Assembly (NCBI GenBank): GCA_036937835.1
Contig: CM072868.1
Location: forward strand, 6,262,001-6,326,000
Reading direction: 5' to 3'
Length of the DNA stretch: 64,000 nucleotides
DNA from: Pampus argenteus
Taxonomy: Eukaryota > Chordata > Actinopteri > Scombriformes > Stromateidae
Within the stretch, counting starts at the first letter, position 1. The number at the start of each line of letters is the position of its first letter. Shown here piece by piece: positions 11,226 to 23,538 of the stretch. The notes beneath the pieces were generated by a model that ran no database searches, was not told where the DNA came from, and was given only the letters and a program-made list of their open reading frames with translations. Both the position numbers and the translations under genes were made by a program.

Positions 11226-14055
11226 GCTTCACACATGCAAGTGGTATAAAAATACTTTCTTACAACCAGGCAAGACATGTGAAAATAATCTTAATATGAT
11301 CCACAGAGATGTTACTAAACACTGTTCGGAGTTTATTTTGGAGATATGATAACTTCACTACATAAGAATGAAGTTGTTAACCCTCCAATTAGCAGCAAAT
11401 ATGAAATCTTTATTCGGGCAAGTGGCATGTAATCCAATTTTCCTGACACCAGTGTCTTAATCCAGGGCCAATCTTTTGAGTATCTACTGTCCAGTCCAGC
11501 CCCTTTCTATTAGCAGGAACTATATTCTCACGCACCCCCCCTAGAAAACATCCCCAGACATCCTAACAGATAGGTGTAATTGGACACCTCGATGTCTGAG
11601 TCTTTCACACAGGACAGGGCCATTACTGACTCAGCCCTGGCTCAGGATCCGGCCAAGGGTGGAGCAGACGGAGCCACCATCTAGTTCTCAACGCTCACCT
11701 CTGACCCTACTTCCTGTTTAGGTGGCTACACCGTTTCCCTTAACGACTGCGGTGTCACAGGCGATCCTATCACCACATCTCTGCCCCTCGACAGAAAACA
11801 AAGACCTGATTCAGGGTTGGCAACCAGGAAGCAGGAGTCACATTTGAATTTGTATGATGAAATCCTGCAGATAAACACTGACTCAAAAAAAAAAAAAAAA
11901 TGCAAACCACGGAGATTAAAAGTTTAGACGGAATGACTTTGATATCTTAGTAGGATTTTATTTTTTTTAATGATGTCCTATTGAAGGAACTGGAACATAT
12001 GACCACCATCTGATCAAAGATAGTGAATTTGCAAAAGTGCATGATTGAAGTTAGATTCATGCTAATGCTAAAAGACTTTACTTAAGTGACATCTGATCTG
12101 GAAACAGACTAAGGATTTGGACAGGTAAGTAGGGCTACACAATATATATCGTCGAACTGATGGCTGTAAATGCAGAGTCTGGGTATTACCTGCCTGATGT
12201 CACCTGGATGCTAGAGGCATACATTTAGTACTTTCGAGTGCCTGTATTCCGGTTATCAGCGGGATAAGTTACTGTCATGGGGCTGTTCTGTGTCCATTTT
12301 TCAGTCTAAGCCATTTGTCAGTAAATAAACGCTACAACTCCTCAAGACCCAAGCCAAGTTCCTATGGCTTGTTTGCCATCTGCTGATTAAAGTGAAAGGT
12401 GAAAAGGTGAAAGGTTAACCCCGAAGTTAGTGAGCACAGTTATCCTCTTGTGATGGAGCATAAATGTTACATACTGGTCAACATGATCAGGCTCATTTAA
12501 AGTGGACTGACCTTTAAGATGGACCAGCTATTCTCATTTTAGCAACAATCCCAGCCACTCCTAAACAGAGAGCCCTCCCCGCCATAGATTGTTATATAGG
12601 TGCAACAATAAGCAGTGAAAGACCCTAGATGTCACCACTGTTTCTCTGCTACAGTAAGGTTACTATCTGCACTAAATAAGTGACTGAATAGACCTTCATT
12701 TGACCAGTCACTTTGTTCTATGTTTGGACAACTTTTAAAAAAAAAGCCCCAGTTGGTCCCATTCATGATGCACTTCTCCTAATGTCATACAATGGGGCAA
12801 CAGCCACTCTCATCCTCGTAACTCAGAAGCAAGCAACTGACCTGGAAAACTCCTTATATCATGGTCCAGGAGCTCTATAAAAGACATTCATGTGAAGGGC
12901 GAAGAGGAATAATGTGTAATATAATAAGGAACAATAAAGGCGGGCGTCTGAGGACAAAGACAAGTGAAACCAAGCCCCACATAAGCTGTGTGAGTGGTAC
13001 AAATCTGCACTAAACCACATGTAATTGTCACTGAAAAATGACAAGATAAAGAATCAATGTCATTTGATATGCTGCAGACATTAGATGTATTAAAAAAAAT
13101 AATAATGTTGAACTCAGCAATAATATTCATCCACGGGCAGAACTGTGACATACATGGAAACATAGTGTCCATAGAGGCTCCTATACTGTCTGTATGACCG
13201 ATGATAGCAGCTCTCTGCACTGATCCCACATGGCTTCAAGCACTTTACGGATGACTTTAGCTCTGCAAAAGTTAGACAACCTCTTTACCCCGAGAGTTGA
13301 CTTTCACATCAAGAGAGAAAATGTCACTGTCTCAGAATTTGAAAAAAAACATTTAAAATTGAAGAAACGTGCCAGAGATGAGCCTCTTACAAACGCCAAG
13401 GCCCTGAAACACTCACTGCTTCACAGAAATGGATGAATTATTGTCCCTACATTTATAATCTCAACGGGAAAGCAGATTATTCAATAATCAGCCAGATATT
13501 TATACTTCACTGCTTGTTTTTGTACATGCATGCATGTAGTCCAACAGTTAAAAGGGTTCAATTGTGATTTCTTATCTTTTCTTTGACTTTTTTTTTTACA
13601 TTTTAATTTGCGTTTATTCCAAATAAAGACTTACCTGAGCACACATGGAGAATTCCTACTAGAAATACAAATCCAATAGAAGTTGGAGACATCATTCAAC
13701 GTCTCTCTTAATAGAAAAATGCTTTTGTGTAATCCAAAATTATTCAAAAAACTTTTTAGGCATCCACTCCTTCATGTCAAACTTGCAAAACAAAATCTCA
13801 GAATCCAGAATTTAAAACAAAAAACTGAAAACTCGAGTTTTGCTTTTAATAGTCACAAAAAGCAAAAAAAGAAAAAATATCATTTCAGTCCAAAAAAAAT
13901 CAGTTCATCAAGAGCTTTGCTTTGGCTTCTTATGGATGAGAAAGAAGGGTTAAAAAATATAAAAGAACAAACATATAAAAAACAGCTCCAAACTGCCCGA
14001 GCTGATCTGAATTACAGTAAAGTGTTTAAATTATACAACAATATCTGAGCTTTAT
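9861..14055. other. noncoding stretch
   Basis: No gene is supported. The stretch holds poly(A) tracts near 10853 and 11887, a (CT)n microsatellite, and a run of short unsupported ORFs. The A-rich ORF at 13683-14048 (lysine- and asparagine-rich) has no recognisable domain. Confidence 0.55.
11194..11224. repeat. (TC)n microsatellite
   Basis: About 15 perfect TC units. Confidence 0.95.
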
Positions 14056-14580
14056 CTTTTCTTTGAATTCATCCCGGTGCGCTCAACGCTCAGCCAGCCG
14101 ACCTCACTCCGATCATTTAGCTCCTTTGTGCCGCGCAAAAAGGCACAAAATAACAAATCCACCGCAGCTGAAAGTGAAGCTGTACGCTGTTAGTCCACGC
14201 TGAAAGACTCTATCCCTGAAGTCACATTATTTCAGTCCAGTTTTCAATCTGTCACATGAGATCGGAAACTTTGCGAGTAAGTCCTGTTCCCCCCCTCCTC
14301 ATCCACCAGACCCAGACAGCAGATCAGTGCAACTTTTCCATCACTTTTCCTCCGTTTCTCCGCAGACTGATCCTCCGCCTGTCGCAGACCCCCAAACCTC
14401 AGACAAGAGGAGGGAAACACGGATTCATATCACAGCATTTCATTCAAGGAAAGCCGGAATGCCGCGTCTGTCTACCCCCTTCATAGACCCGACAATGTTT
14501 CCCACAGAGGAAATTTAACCTCTTCCAGCCTGGATCCCACTGAGCTGCGCACTTACACCGCACAGACCGACGGGACACTG
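14056..14580. promoter_or_regulatory. CpG-richer block, possible promoter or first exon
   Basis: CpG dinucleotides are visibly denser here than in the flanks, with clusters such as GTGCCGCGC, GCCGCGTC and ACCGACGGG. The flanks are AT-rich, and poly(A)-type sequence begins right after the block. On the plus strand a good splice donor, CGA|GTAAGT, lies at 14277, and an ATG at 14256 would give a seven-codon first coding exon (MRSETLR). No downstream exon is recognisable, so the direction and even the presence of a transcript are unproven. It could equally be the 5' end of a minus-strand gene running to lower coordinates. Confidence 0.3.
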
Positions 14581-15578
14581 TATTATTTAAAAAAATAATA
14601 AAAACTATATTAATAACTATATCAAACTATTCTGACATGTTGTTTTTATTCTTTCTGCGGTTCCAGACCAGAAATATCTGGATAACCCAATGATACAGGC
14701 ACATAACAATATGCTTTTCAAACTCAATAGTTATTATATAATGGTTCTAACATACTTTAAGATTGTGTTTAGTCTCCTGCGGTTTAATTGGCCATTGATG
14801 TTTTAGTATTAGTTTGCTATATAAAAAAAAAAAGCTACTTCTGTCCCTCAAAAGGTTGACATGTATAAGTTGTCAAATATGATGATAATCTAAAGTTTCA
14901 CCCATTTCATTAAAACTGTTTTCTAAAGTGTGTGTGACATAGTTAATTAAAATTTGGTCTGGTAAATTTATCTGGTGATCAATATTCCCAAATTAATATA
15001 AAACTCACTCACATAAAAATGTCTTTTTTTTTTTCTCCAGTTCAGACCTCAATGAAGCCTTCATAGTTCTGCTTTAAGATCCGAGGCACATCATTTATAA
15101 CGCTGCAAGTTATTGTACATTAAAAACAATAAAATACAATGTGTGTGTGTGTGTGTTATTAAAGAACTGCAGAAAGACTTTCACATTTTCTCCACTCATC
15201 TCAAAGCTTCTCTGGACATTTGTTACCAAACAGCGCCCTCCAGTGAAGGTTGCCTGAACTGATCTAACAAAGAGCTTTTTTTTTTTTATTTTAACAGGAC
15301 ATTATGATAAGTCTGGGTGCATTGTGACCCATTAGTCATCAAGCCCAGAGGTTTCAAACAGACGCTTCTCAGAACACACACACACACACATGCCCACGTC
15401 TGATGACGGCCTCGTCTCAGCAATTCAATACTGCAGGTGGAGAAAACGCAGCGAAAACAGAGAATCAGATGCACTGAAATACATTAAACTCTTGTTGAAT
15501 GAAGGTGCAATAATCATAAAGCAGTATATCTTGTGAAGGACGCGTCTCCGAGAAGGGCAAGTCAAGGTGAAACTCAAT

Positions 15579-15646
<68 letters not shown>

Positions 15647-16599
15647 TTTAAACTTGAGCACATGGCTTTCTCGAATTACTTTTTTTATTAGGTGCAAAGA
15701 CTAATGTTTCAAGGTTTGATGAGTGAAATAAATAAATCGCCCTGGTAAGCATTTCTCCTCGGACACGATGGCGACAGCACTTCACGTAGCACATTATGCT
15801 GTAAAGATATAAACGCAAGTACACGAAATGTATCATCACAAACAAGGAAGGACGTTATCCTCATAACAAAATAAAAAAAGATGGCCATCATTTGAATAGT
15901 TAAACATATGCTTTTTATGGACTTGTTTTCTCAAATCTATTTCTATATGTCCCATGGATCCCCATCATTTGACTCTTGCATGTCTGCATTCCCACTTTGT
16001 GATCTCTGCTGGAGTCTTCTTCTTCACACTGACTGAAAAAAAGTCTGTCTTTCAACTGTGAACGTGTTTTTACTTCTCATTCGTCCATGTGTGCATTATA
16101 TTACACTTTTTCACACTCCATTCCCACTCGGTCCTCATGTGCCCTGTTTCCCACAAAGCTTTTTACAGCTCTGGATCTGGTTAAGTGGCTGTTCAGCTGA
16201 ATACATCCAATTGAATAGTAAACTATCCTCTTGCCAACAGGATGGAACCAGTAACATAAAAGCAATTATTAGCAAAGTTCCTCACTCAGGATAGGAGGGC
16301 GTCTGGGAAGACTGATTGCTGCGAGTGGCTGTGAGCATTTGAAACGTTTGACGTATATAGCACGGATGAAACATTGAAATAAAACAGCGTGTCACATAAG
16401 CACAGTGTCACGGGTCACTGACGTGGTTCTCGTCTGTCATTTTCCTCACAACATCTGAAAATAATAAAGTGACAGAAAAGGAAATGTGTAAAATGTAGAG
16501 AAAGAGATAAAGTGTAACCTCACCATCACCGTCATAAAAAGCAGTATGCTTGTAAGTTGCCATTGAGGTCTTTGGCTCCACGGCTTCAACTCTATCGTA
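14581..16599. other. noncoding stretch
   Basis: No gene is supported. The stretch has a short (GT)n run at about 15141-15156, an (AC)n run at 15374-15390 and a long AT microsatellite at 15579-15647. The ORFs over these runs are artefacts of the repeats. Confidence 0.6.
15579..15647. repeat. (AC)n(AT)n compound microsatellite
   Basis: A few AC units pass into about 30 AT units with two AC interruptions. The AT core is self-complementary and could form a cruciform. Confidence 0.95.
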
Positions 16600-16707
16600 A
16601 CCATTTAATAACTAAATGTTGCATCAAAGCCTTTTGTACTCAAATTTGCACTCTTCCTCTTTGGATGTCATTAAAATAAAAATAAAAAAATCCACCATAT
16701 GCACAAA

Positions 16708-16977
16708 TTATAACAACTGTTCTCTGTGAACAGGCTGTAACATATAGCACTTATTGCACTTACTGTGAAAGACCAGGTTACATTTGGCTGGTTTGTTGTG
16801 GGGGTGCCTCAGAGTCTGGTGGTTTTGAAGTCCAAAGTTATTAGGAAGCCGTTTGCACCACTGAGACTTGTGTAACCCAGTGTGATGATGAGCCCTGTGT
16901 GGACCTTTATGGTCTTTAGGAACTCCCAGCATCACCAGCACAGCAAACAGAACCACCAGCAAAGACACAATCTGCAT
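16708..16977 (-). CDS. hypothetical small secreted peptide, 89 residues
   Basis: I do not recognise this protein. From the Met at 16977 (context ATCGCCATGC, with G at -3) it has a strongly hydrophobic N-terminus (MQIVSLLVVLFAVLVMLG), a typical signal peptide. About 70 basic, histidine-rich residues follow (KDHKGPHRAHHHTGLHK), with four cysteines at about 41, 66, 74 and 77, in the segments SQWCKR and KCNLVFHSKCNKC. That is the look of a small disulfide-bonded secreted factor or antimicrobial peptide. On the minus strand a T-rich tract and an acceptor-like ATGATAG|CAG lie just upstream, so the exon may start at 17030 with a 53-base 5' UTR. A weak ATTAAA polyadenylation signal lies near 16600. 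The same frame stays open upstream to 17091, so a chance ORF is a real alternative. I infer secretion from the N-terminus alone. Confidence 0.4.
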   Translation of the reverse strand: MQIVSLLVVLFAVLVMLGVPKDHKGPHRAHHHTGLHKSQWCKRLPNNFGLQNHQTLRHPHNKPAKCNLVFHSKCNKCYMLQPVHREQLL

Positions 16978-17030
16978 GGCGATGAGCAACACAGAGCCAG
17001 AGCAGCCTCGGTGTAGTTGATCTACAGCTG

Positions 17031-18730
17031 CTATCATAAAAAAAAACCTTTTTTTTGGTACTTCAGGAGTCTGGTCCGTCTCAGCAAACAAGTGTCAGTC
17101 AAATTGCATAATTCATTACATCACTGACGTTCCTTAAGAAGCGACAACTAATAACAATTTAAAAAAAAAAAAAAAAAAGAATCCAATCCAAAGATCTTCG
17201 TGAAGATTTCTGCAAACAGTGTCGCACTTCCCACCAAGAGTCCCTCATGCTGCTATGTGTAAGATTTGCCAAATACATAAACCCCTGCAGGCTTGGCTGG
17301 TCTCCTAAATCCAGTGACAATGTTTCCCCCAAGAGTACGATGGGATCTTAATGAGGGCAACTCTATATACAATGTGCACGTTCACTCCCTTCTCCATCTC
17401 AAGCCATCTCTCAATGAAGAGCCTGTCTCTCATCTTTCCCGGCCGTTTTACATCTCTGACAAATTCTCCTTTTTAATATTCAAAAGGAGTTTGTGGACGT
17501 TCTGTCTTTTCTTATGATGTTTCTGTGCATACAGCAGGACGGGGGATCCCGTAGGCTACACGCTGAGTCCCTTTTCAGATTCATTGGACTCCTCACAAAA
17601 ACCTAGGCCCCTCAGCATAGAGGTGACGGGGTGACACACAGGCGGGGTATGGCAAAAGGAGCCCACATTCCCTTTCCCCTGCCTAAGACGATTTAATGGC
17701 TTTCATTCCCATCTCACCAGCGCACCAAACAAGATGGCATAAAACAAAAACCTTCCCCCCCTCTCAAAAAGACACTCCCTGTTGAGAAGCAAACACAAGA
17801 CTTTTTCCCAGTAGACAGAAAATTAAGACAAACATCTCCATCCACAAAAAAAAAAAAAAAAAAAAATAGCGGTGCTTTTTAGGATTTAACAATTCACAAC
17901 CTGAAGTTTGGATGGAAGTAAACAGAAACTTCTTAAAGGTGCAGTTTGAGTCACCTTGGACATGAAAATGTGGCAGTCACAGGTACAATATGCTCAAGCT
18001 TTAGTTGGATGCTTATACCTCACTGCCTCACATTCACTTCAGCCTTTTATCATTCATGTCCTGTCCTTGAGGAGCCATCTTTTTATGTATTCACTGTGCT
18101 ATGTTTTCTTTCTATAAGACGGCAATTTTAGCAAATCTGCGGTCTTTGTGAGTTGGCAATGGGCAGCACGTCTCCAAGGTGTTTTGAAAAGATAAACACG
18201 AATAACATGAGGTAAAAGGATTTGATTGAGCTCTTTTAGCAATATCCTAGACAATCAGCAAATAGCTGCAGGGTACCTTTGTACTGTTTCACTTTTTATT
18301 TTTTTTTTATTTTTTTGGGCTGCGATCCATTTTACAGTTACACAAGTAGCCTGTCACAAATCAGAGGCATTTTCTGTGCTGTCTGAGTGAACCTGTCAGG
18401 AGAGCAATATCCTCTAACAAGAAAGGGCAAGACTCTCAGGGATGTCGTCTTATGCACATAAACAAACTTGAATGTGTTTGGAAAAGAAAGTTAGACGAAT
18501 TGATGAAATACTGGTTGGCTGATAGTATCAATTTCCATCATTTTAAAGCTCCTTTTCTTACCATCCTCGAAGACGGACCAAGGACAGAAAAAATGGAAAA
18601 CCGAGCCAAATTTTTATCCAAATCTCTTTCAGCATAAGAAAAATCTCTCGTCTTTACAACCTGCTGCAGGAAGCAACCGTTGCACGATTGTTATTGTGTC
18701 GTCATGGCATTCAGTCATGACGGACTGTTA
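17031..18730. other. noncoding stretch
   Basis: No gene is supported. There are poly(A) tracts near 17161-17178 and 17847-17866, and a T-rich stretch near 18290-18317. The short ORFs carry no domains. Confidence 0.6.
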
Positions 18731-18800
18731 GGATCAAAGTCAAAGTTAAAGTCAACTTTATTGTCAATCACACAGTGCAACGGTCATTACACAGAGGATT
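18731..18800 (+). mobile_element. 3'-terminal fragment of a retrotransposon (LINE or SINE tail)
   Basis: Direct units GTCAAAGTTAAAGTCAA lead into CTTTATTGTCAATCACACAG and then CAGAGGATTGAAACTG. This layout, short tandem units followed by TTTATTGTCA, is a common 3' end of fish non-LTR elements when read on the opposite strand. Only the tail is present. The family assignment is from memory. Confidence 0.45.
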
Positions 18801-21800
18801 GAAACTGCTATACGCGTTATGTTATATGAGCTCAATGTAAAATACAGCTGGCCGGTCAGTGTAAAATCAACCATATATAGAACATGACACATTTTGACTT
18901 GTCATATTTCTGGACAGAAACCTCAAAAAATTGTCAAGTATTTCACCCTGCCTGTCCACCGTGGACAATATACTGGTGCCTCAGCTAGTATCAGTCTGGG
19001 CCTCGTCCCAAAATAAATACAGCTAACCTGTTTAGATGAACCCCAGAAACAAGCCAAAAAAGTACTTTAAAAAAACTGAACAAGACTAAAAAAAAAATGT
19101 CTCTTGTCACCATTATATTGGGAGTTGGCCAGAGAATAGAGTAAAGAACGGGCGATACAAAGCAAGTGCAATGCAAAGCAGAGTGTAACAAAACATAAAC
19201 GAAGAGTGAGAACATTCTTCTTCTCACTGTGGCCTCTCTGTTCAACCTTTAGACATGATTAAAAAAAAAAAAAAAAAAGACGACAGTGAACTAAACAAAT
19301 CTGTTTCTGTTCAAGGAATGCCCCCATGCATGACGCTGCTGCTAGAAATGTGAGGCAAGGGAGGGTGATGGGTGAGGGTGGGTGGGGTGGGGTGGGGGGC
19401 AGACACTGAGGATGAAGAAAGAGGGGGAGCTTCACAGGATGCCGCAACAAGGTTTGGAGCACAAAGCGGGATGAGGCGATAAACAGGCTGTTGCTTTTCC
19501 GCTTGCCTGCGCACACTGAATCCCTCTATCCCTGTGTCTTTTAATGGGCCTCACATTAGCATCTGTTTAGCGTCAGAATCGACATGGCCTGTGGAGGCCT
19601 GATTAAAATAACCCAGATATCACATAACATCCTGGCAGCAACATCAAAATACAGCCAGATGGAATATTTTATTCGACAATAGGCGTGCAGGAAGTTGAAT
19701 GTTCTGCACTTCTGTTGTTGGGCAAGAAAAAATATATTTTTATTAGTTGCTTCTGTTCAAAGTCTCCTCTTTTGCAATTATGTTCCATATGGAGAGAAAC
19801 TGTATGTAGTTTATTATGTACAGTACATACACAGTATTTAATGCCTCACTCCTTCCCTCACAGAGATGCATAATGGCAGAAACAAGCAGCATTGTGTTTC
19901 ATTCCTAATTGGCTTAAATTGGTTTAGAGACAGGAAAGCTTTAATGACTGACAAGTAGAGCTCAGGGTAACTGAGCCAAGAGATTCTTTTGTTCTCATCA
20001 CTGATGGAGCTCAGCCAATCACATAGCAGCGGGATTCAAGACAAGATACTACACAAGAGCTGTGCACAATCAGAACATCAATCTGACCCTTATTTAAGTG
20101 AAAACAGGTCAGATCTTTCCATTATTTGCCATCACATAGTACAGATATACAGATGTGACAGCAATGACAGTCAGGGTTGAATTAAAGAGGCCCAGTTACA
20201 CATTCAGGACATTGTCACCAGTGTGAAACTATACAGTTGATTCTTTGACGGGACAACTTAATAAAAATGTTGGGTTCTCATTCATACAGGCACAGGAGCA
20301 TACTTTTACATAACCAAATATTCACAAATTGCTGGGGCCACATTCAGTCATTTCAGTCATTATTGAAAAAATAGACAGTCGGTGCCCAGGAAAAAGAAAA
20401 GAAAAAAAACAACTTTTTGCAGTTTTTGTGGGCTGTAGAAACATTTTTAATTCTAATGACTTGGTTTTCTACTGTTTTTTCATATAATTGAAGAGAAGTC
20501 AGTCAAAGAAGTAAAAACACAAATTGTTCTTTCAGTATTCTAGACAAACCTCAATTGCAAGCCGCAAGTTGTCGCAGAGCTGAGAAGTGATGGAACATGA
20601 ATATTTCTTCCAGAAACTTTTCCAGAACTGTACTTAGAATATTATTCTGTAGTAGTCGTGGTTTCGATCGGGGCCCGAGAGCCAACATCAGTGACTGATC
20701 TGTCTCTGAAGAGCCTGAGCTGAGAAAAATGCAAAGACCCTGCTCATGCTAAAAGCATTCCCCTCTCTTAAATAAAAAGCCTATTCTTTCTTTCTCTTTC
20801 TCTGGTGCGATCAGCTGCCAAAACAAACTGGCGCTGTGATGTATGTAATAAATATGATCGATGGGATATCTGACGCTGTTGACCTCACACCACGCGCCTG
20901 AGTCCAGGGAGCAGGTGCTGCTCAGATTTACAGCCCCCCCCTCGCCACACACACACACACCGACACACACCAACACACACACACACTTTGTGATATTCTC
21001 CTCTCTCACACACGCAGACGCTGAGCCCTGATGAGACACAGTCACACTACCAGCTCACCACAGCCCCCTACAGCTCCGAGAGTCTCAGAAAAAAAACAGG
21101 CCTAATATTGGCTCTGGCTAAACTTTATGTGCAACTTGCATGAATCATATCATCACTAATAAAAGCAACACTTATTTTACAGCTCATCAAACCGTCAGTC
21201 ATAGCTGACACTTATTAGAGTAATTTCTGTTGATATGGGAGGAGGAGACAGCTGTCAGTGAGGCGGAGAAGCACGCTTTATGTGTCTGCTCATAAAGATG
21301 GCTAATTGATCTCAAGGCAAAGGCAGCCCTGGAAATACATAAAAAAAAACAAAAAAACATATGAACTATGCGCTGTGCATTGCAAGAAGCGCTTAAAATC
21401 AGAGTTATTTTTGTATGTCTTAAGGCAACCGTGTGTGTCATATAGTATGTGACACAGTTGCCTTTTATTATTTTCCTTAAGCTTAGATTTATCTGAATAC
21501 ATCGTCATGTGATGTATAAGAGCTTACAGATTACTTGAATCACTAGCTCCTGTCAAAGTCAGAAGACACAAAGAATCTCCCGCTCTCGTCTTTGAGATGG
21601 CGAATAATATGTGACCCATTCACATCCTATGAAAACACTTATTACCCTTTCAGCAGCTGATTATTAGCACTTAGGGGGGAAAAAAAACCCTGTCTTCTTC
21701 CCAGTTATAACAAGGACGCTAGAAACTCGAGTCTGAATATTGTAATTTAATTCTCGCCTCAAAGTCTGTGTGCTTTCGACCCCTGCACACTCGTGCTAAC

Positions 21801-23475
21801 TCCCATCTCAAATCTTACCCCCCCAATACAATACAATACTCTCTTGACCACATTACTCCACTTGCTATCGTGAGAAGAATGGCTAATAGATCAATTTCCT
21901 GGGAGGTGCTAAACTAAGCTGGGCGGATCAGGGAGATGAAAAGAGATTGGATGGGGAACTAAAAAAAAAAAAAAAAAACCCTTCTGGCCTCAGCAGCACA
22001 GAGGCTGTGGGGAAGCTGACATTAGTGCATGGTTATAACTAATTATATCACAAGTGAATCGCTCCTCCAGGCATGTCCAGGGATATTTCTCTATTGTTTC
22101 ACTGGAAAGACATGAGCACTGCTGCTGTACTGGGGATAATACATGAAAGTGCAGCTAGCCGAACACGGAGCACTCTCTCTACTTGGTATCATTATTACCA
22201 TGGCGCTGAGACTGATGAACATAACCGAGTGTCATGGAGACGTGTCACCCTGATGCTGTCATGACTCTTGGGTAATATATGTGGGGGTAAGACTGTCAAG
22301 GAAATTGGTTTTTCAGGGTGGGGACTCAAGGCCAGCACAACAGCCTAGTAATGAGTGCAAAGGACGAATAGAGAATAAAGCTCTCCATCTCCCTCATGGT
22401 AAAGCTGTCAGTGCCATGTATCCAGATACAGATCACAGGCACCCTATCTCCACCCACCGAGGCCCAAAAAAACACCAAGACAAGTAAGCAACACCTTTGT
22501 TCTCACGCTACATCGTGGCCTGTTCATACTAGAGTTAAATACAGGCGTTATCTCTCATTTCTGTGTTAAATATAGTCAGATTTTCCTTTTTGTTTAGTTA
22601 TGAATGCGAACATGTCACAACATCTCCGGCTCAAAAAACAGGTTGCATCAGCTAATCTTTGATTAATAACTGACAAAACTGGAGTCTGCAAGTTGGTGTT
22701 TGATGTATAATGAGTAACTGTGCAAAGCTTTTATGAAGTTTCATTCCTTTAAAAAAAAAAATAATAATAATATCAGTGCGGGATTATGGTTAAACTTAGT
22801 CAGATGTTTGGCTCATTAAATTGTAATGTCTGATAATTACTCAAACCTATCTGTGGATGACTCACCGAAGCGTTTTTTTTTAAATAATTGTACTGGGTGT
22901 TTTGGGAAACGTCCTGTTTTTACGTATAAATAACAGCTTTATTCTTCGGTGAAAATGTGTCATGTGACAACGTTTCAGCTGGCAGAAATTTGTCACACAA
23001 CACTTAGCGTCCAGTGAGAGTGTGAGTTCGTACTGTAGCAGCCGAAGGTCAAGCCAAGACCGTGGATTGTTTATGCTTTGTGAGAGAAATGGCAGCGTGT
23101 GATGACATGTTGTTATATTTTAGAAGAAAGGGGAATTTTATGGTCAAAAGGGGCGACATTATGTTTTCTGTGATATGATTTTTCTGTTATTTATATACTG
23201 TTATAATGTTAGATATCAATGCTAAAAGTGGTAATAGTTTCAAAACTAGAGGTAAACATACGTGAATTCAAAAGCCTCTTGAATGCTTCATTTGTAACAG
23301 TATTATCTACCTTGCCAAAAAGCTGATGTCAGACCATCGTAAATGCCAATAAATGGTCTACACCTATATACTGTATATATTGATCACTGATGTGTTAGAT
23401 GTTTTAGGTAGTTAGCAAGCCCACAGATGATTTATAGTTTTCACCACAGAAATGGGAGAATAAGAGCCCATATTC

Positions 23476-23538
<63 letters not shown>

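Noticed and set aside
13683..14048. 121-residue lysine-rich plus-strand ORF
   Set aside because: A-rich DNA gives Lys/Asn-rich frames by chance; no motif, and poly(A)-like runs interrupt it.
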